Source: Streptomyces sp. RPT161
GTDB taxonomy: Bacteria > Actinomycetota > Actinomycetes > Streptomycetales > Streptomycetaceae
Assembly (NCBI RefSeq): GCF_027533845.1
Contig: NZ_JAPZVN010000004.1
Coordinates: forward strand, 1-64,000
DNA length: 64,000 nt
Reading direction: 5' to 3'
The stretch's first letter is position 1, and every line of letters starts with the position of its first letter. Shown piece by piece: positions 61,332 to 64,000 of this stretch. The notes beneath the pieces were generated by a model. The model ran no database searches, was not told the origin of the DNA, and saw only the letters and a program-made list of their open reading frames with translations. The position numbers were made by a program, and so were the translations under genes.

Positions 61332-61403
61332 TTCCGGCATGATCGAACGCGACAACGCACCCGATCCACTACGGGGCACGAACCGAATACGACGGAGGAC
61401 GCG

Positions 61404-61844
61404 ATGAGCGCAGTCGAACGGACCGATGAGCGGAGCCTCGGCCAACTGGTCGCCACGGCCACGGCCGAGCTGTCCGCACTCGTCCACGACGAGATCGCGC
61501 TCGCCAAGGCCGAGCTGCGGCAGGACGCCAAGCGCGCCGGAATCGGCGGTGGCGCGATCGCCGGTGCCGGGGTCTTCGCCCTCTTCGCCCTGCCGGTACT
61601 GAGCTTCGCGGCGGCGTACGGCATCCACAACCTCGGCCTCGGGCTCGCCTGGTCGTTCCTGATCGTGGGCGCCGCGTACCTGGTCATCGCGGCGGTGTTG
61701 GGCGTCTTCGCGCGGGCGAAGTTCAAGAAGGTCAAGCCGCCGGAGCGGTCAATCGCCTCGGCCAAGGAGACCGCCGCCGTGCTCCAGGGCGTCAAGCCGC
61801 ACCCCCGCTCCCCCGCCGACCACACGCCGACGGGCCAAATGTGA
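61404..61844 (+). CDS. Phage-holin-family (DUF1469-like) membrane protein
   Basis: A 146-residue protein with two adjacent helices (AGAGVFALFALPVLSFAAAY, FLIVGAAYLVIAAVLGVFA). An N-terminal amphipathic helix precedes them (LSALVHDEIALAKAELRQDA), typical of the holin superfamily III. Despite the name it is a core actinobacterial protein (Rv3669 type), not evidence for a prophage. The start at ATG 61404 has GGAGG. It is followed closely by the hydrolase gene. Confidence 0.85.
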   Translation: MSAVERTDERSLGQLVATATAELSALVHDEIALAKAELRQDAKRAGIGGGAIAGAGVFALFALPVLSFAAAYGIHNLGLGLAWSFLIVGAAYLVIAAVLGVFARAKFKKVKPPERSIASAKETAAVLQGVKPHPRSPADHTPTGQM

Positions 61845-61857
61845 CACGCTCTCGGAC

Positions 61858-62778
61858 ATGACGGTCGCTGACTCAACAGGTGTACGCCTCGACGGCCCCT
61901 GGACCCACCGGGACGTCGCCGCGAACGGCGCCCGGTTCCACATCGCCGAGGTCGGCGACGGCCCTCTGGTCCTGCTGCTGCACGGCTTCCCGCAGTTCTG
62001 GTGGACCTGGCGGCACCAGCTCACGGCGCTGGCCGACGCGGGGTTCCGCGCGGTGGCGATGGACCTGCGCGGCGTCGGCGGCAGCGACCGCACCCCGCGC
62101 GGCTACGACCCGGGCAACCTCGCCCTGGACGTCACCGGTGTGATCCGCTCGCTCGGCGAGCCGGACGCCGCGCTCGTCGGCCATGACCTGGGCGGCTATC
62201 TGGCGTGGACGGCCGCCGTCATGCGGCCCAAGCTGGTGCGCAGGCTGGCGGTCTGCTCGATGCCGCACCCACGGCGCTGGCGCTCCGCGATGCTCGCGGA
62301 CTTCCGGCAGACCGCCGACAGCTCCTACATCTGGGGCTTCCAACGACCCTGGCTGCCCGAGCGCCAGCTGGTCGCGGACGACGCGGCGCTGGTCGGCCGG
62401 CTGATCCGGGAGTGGTCCGGGCCGCGGCTACCGGAAGACGAGGCCGTGGAAACGTATCAACGGGCGATGCGGATCCCGTCCACCGCGCACTGCTCGATCG
62501 AGCCGTACCGCTGGCTGGTCCGGTCGATGGCGCGACCGGACGGGGTGCAGTTCTACCGGCGGATGAAGCGGCCGGTGCGGGTGCCCACGCTGCATCTGCA
62601 CGGTTCGCTGGACCCTGTGCTGCGTACCCGCAGCGCGGCCGGATCCGGGGAGTACGTGGAGGCGCCGTACCGCTGGCGGCTGTTCGACGGGCTCGGACAC
62701 TTCCCGCACGAGGAGGATCCGGTGGCCTTCTCCACCGAGTTGATCAACTGGCTGAAGGACCCGGAACCGGACAGGTGA
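61858..62778 (+). CDS. Alpha/beta hydrolase, epoxide-hydrolase-like
   Basis: A 306-residue hydrolase. HGFPQFWWTWRHQL carries the oxyanion HGxP, the nucleophile is Asp in LVGHDLGGYLAW, and GHFPHEEDP carries the catalytic His. An Asp nucleophile fits epoxide hydrolases and dehalogenases. It matches the EphE position next to marP in mycobacteria. It lies 13 bases after the holin-like gene and is probably co-transcribed. Confidence 0.88.
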   Translation: MTVADSTGVRLDGPWTHRDVAANGARFHIAEVGDGPLVLLLHGFPQFWWTWRHQLTALADAGFRAVAMDLRGVGGSDRTPRGYDPGNLALDVTGVIRSLGEPDAALVGHDLGGYLAWTAAVMRPKLVRRLAVCSMPHPRRWRSAMLADFRQTADSSYIWGFQRPWLPERQLVADDAALVGRLIREWSGPRLPEDEAVETYQRAMRIPSTAHCSIEPYRWLVRSMARPDGVQFYRRMKRPVRVPTLHLHGSLDPVLRTRSAAGSGEYVEAPYRWRLFDGLGHFPHEEDPVAFSTELINWLKDPEPDR

Positions 62779-63183
62779 CACACCGGACGGGTGACACATC
62801 AGCCCCTGTCCGGATCCTACTTTCTGACGATCGGCCAAATGCCGGGCGCATAGGCCAATTCGGCGACCGCGAAGTGGTTACCGACCTTGTGGCGCGGGCA
62901 CGTAGCTCGGTATGGGCTGGACGCACGACTACCGTGACGTATCACGCGACCACCGCGACACCACCGCTACGGGCCGATCGGCGCCCACGGCGGAGCTGCA
63001 CCACCGGGGCCAGTTGCTGCCCCTCCCACGCATCCTGGGCCGACGCGCCCGGTGGGTGGGCGCCCGGCTGCGCCATTCCGCGCGCAGTTGACGGCGGCAC
63101 ACCCCGAAACACCCACAACGCGCCAGATATCGGACCATTGCCAGGCCCGAGGCCGACCCGTGCCCGCGGCCGAAAACGGACGG
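62779..63183. other. Convergent intergenic region, no gene seen
   Basis: About 405 bases between the convergent hydrolase and marP genes. I see no gene with a start site, no RNA structure and no strong hairpin. Confidence 0.5.
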
Positions 63184-64000
63184 CTACAGGGCGCACTCCT
63201 GGGTGTCCGCCGCCCGTACCGCGCTGCGGCCCGCGGTGATGTCCTGGGCCACCTCGTGTGCGGTCAGGGCGTACCCGGTGGAGTCGTCGTCAAGTGACTT
63301 GGCGAAGACCACCCCGTACACCTTGCCGTCCGGAGTGAGCAGCGGGCCACCGGAGTTGCCCTGCCGCACCTCGGTGTAGAGCGAGTACACATCGCGGCTG
63401 ACGTTGCCGCGCCGGTAGATGTCGGGCCCGTGCGCCTGGATGCGGGCCCGCACCCGGGCGGCGCGCACGTCGTAGGCGCCGTTCTCCGGGAAGCCGGCGA
63501 CGATGGCTCCGTCGCCGCTGTGCGCCGGGTGGTTGACGAAGTCCAGCGCGGGCGCGTCGAGTGACGGCACGTCGAGTACGGCGATGTCGCGCTGCCAGTC
63601 GTAGAGCACGACCTTGGCGTCGTACTGCCTGCCCTGGCCGCCGACCTGCACCGTCGGGTCCTTCACCCCGCCCACCACATGCGCGTTGGTCATCACCCGG
63701 TGCGGGGCGAAGACGAACCCGGACCCTTCCAGTACCTTGCCGCAACTCGGCGCGGTCCCAACGACCTTGACGATGCTGCGCTCGGAGTTGGTCGCCGTGG
63801 CACTGGTGGCGAGCTTCGGGTCGGGCGGTCGGACGGAGGTGATCGGCTCGCTGGAGAAGGGGGTGAAGACCTGCGGGAAGCCGTTCTGGGCGAGCGCCGA
63901 GGAGAAGTCGGCGAACCACATGTCCGCGCGCTGCGGAATCAGCCGTGAGACGCCGGTGAGTACCTTGGAGGCCCGTACCTCACGGCCGATGGTGGGCAGC
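63184..64000 (-). CDS. marP: MarP-family membrane serine protease, N-terminus beyond window
   Basis: The C-terminal 271 residues of a trypsin-like protease. The visible part begins LPTIGREVRASKVLTGVSRL and includes SGFVFAPHRVMTNAHVVGG (His), WQRDIAVLDV (Asp) and RQGNSGGPLLTPDG (Ser). The two Cys in APSCGKVLEG and TQECAL probably form a disulphide, as in M. tuberculosis MarP, where the N-terminus is a CvpA-like four-helix membrane domain. That part lies beyond position 64000. MarP is needed for acid and oxidative-stress resistance there; the role in Streptomyces is untested. Confidence 0.9.
   Translation of the reverse strand, partial: LPTIGREVRASKVLTGVSRLIPQRADMWFADFSSALAQNGFPQVFTPFSSEPITSVRPPDPKLATSATATNSERSIVKVVGTAPSCGKVLEGSGFVFAPHRVMTNAHVVGGVKDPTVQVGGQGRQYDAKVVLYDWQRDIAVLDVPSLDAPALDFVNHPAHSGDGAIVAGFPENGAYDVRAARVRARIQAHGPDIYRRGNVSRDVYSLYTEVRQGNSGGPLLTPDGKVYGVVFAKSLDDDSTGYALTAHEVAQDITAGRSAVRAADTQECAL

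Noticed and set aside
61404..61844. Holin-like protein as sign of a prophage
   Set aside because: It belongs to a core actinobacterial membrane family in conserved order next to the hydrolase and marP; no other phage genes adjoin it.

Overview
The window is high-GC actinomycete chromosome, almost certainly Streptomyces. It carries bldG, a dTMP kinase fused to an MFS-like membrane domain, in-frame TTA codons confined to accessory genes, and a core gene order known from streptomycetes. The right part also matches the order of the Rv3644c-Rv3671c region of Mycobacterium tuberculosis: holB, topA, helicase, tad cluster, HAD hydrolase, a small RNA, a Fic-like gene, acs, an epoxide-hydrolase-like gene and marP.

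Positions 1-25.9 kb are accessory DNA. At the right end is the integration module of a mobilizable element, reading inward from a tRNA-Thr gene (25915-25988): tyrosine integrase, XRE regulator, excisionase, DUF3631 ATPase, SpdB-like membrane protein, a frameshifted mobC and a relaxase. No FtsK/TraB-type translocase is seen. I found no second copy of the tRNA 3' end to the left, so the other element border probably lies before position 1, and everything from the IS256 remnant onwards may be cargo; this is inference. Between 1.1 and 17.7 kb lie many defence-type genes: an EVE/SRA/Shedu nuclease, a two-gene PD-(D/E)XK nuclease operon, an OLD-family ATPase/TOPRIM nuclease, a phosphorothioate-reader HNH nuclease and a DUF5131/TcmP pair. 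Broken genes are mixed in (IS256 transposase, amidohydrolase and monooxygenase scraps, peptide deformylase, GH25 lysozyme, ADP-ribosylglycohydrolase).

Inside this stretch (about 4.9-10.3 kb) is a compact RiPP cluster. It encodes a small membrane protein, a radical SAM/SPASM enzyme, a 63-residue precursor peptide with a duplicated Trp-rich core (W-D-N-W-N-K), a pentapeptide-repeat protein and a possible Fe(II)-dependent oxygenase. A divergent HTH/TPR regulator with two TTA codons is translationally coupled to a Nudix hydrolase. The W-x-N motifs and the maturase C-terminus suggest a three-residue cyclophane (triceptide-like) product. This is my best candidate for an undescribed system, with the EVE-SRA-Shedu protein and the nuclease pair next.

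From 26 kb on the window is core: MFS exporter, two alpha/beta hydrolase-type proteins, holB, tmk, topA, a methyltransferase, a lipoprotein, hppA, the bldG/anti-sigma pair, an Lhr-type helicase, a tad/Flp pilus-type secretion operon, a HAD hydrolase, a probable Ms1/scr3559-type 6S-like RNA, a degenerate Fic protein, a CooC/MinD-like ATPase, beta-carbonic anhydrase, acs, nhaA, a holin-like membrane protein, an epoxide-hydrolase-like enzyme and the C-terminal part of a MarP protease.
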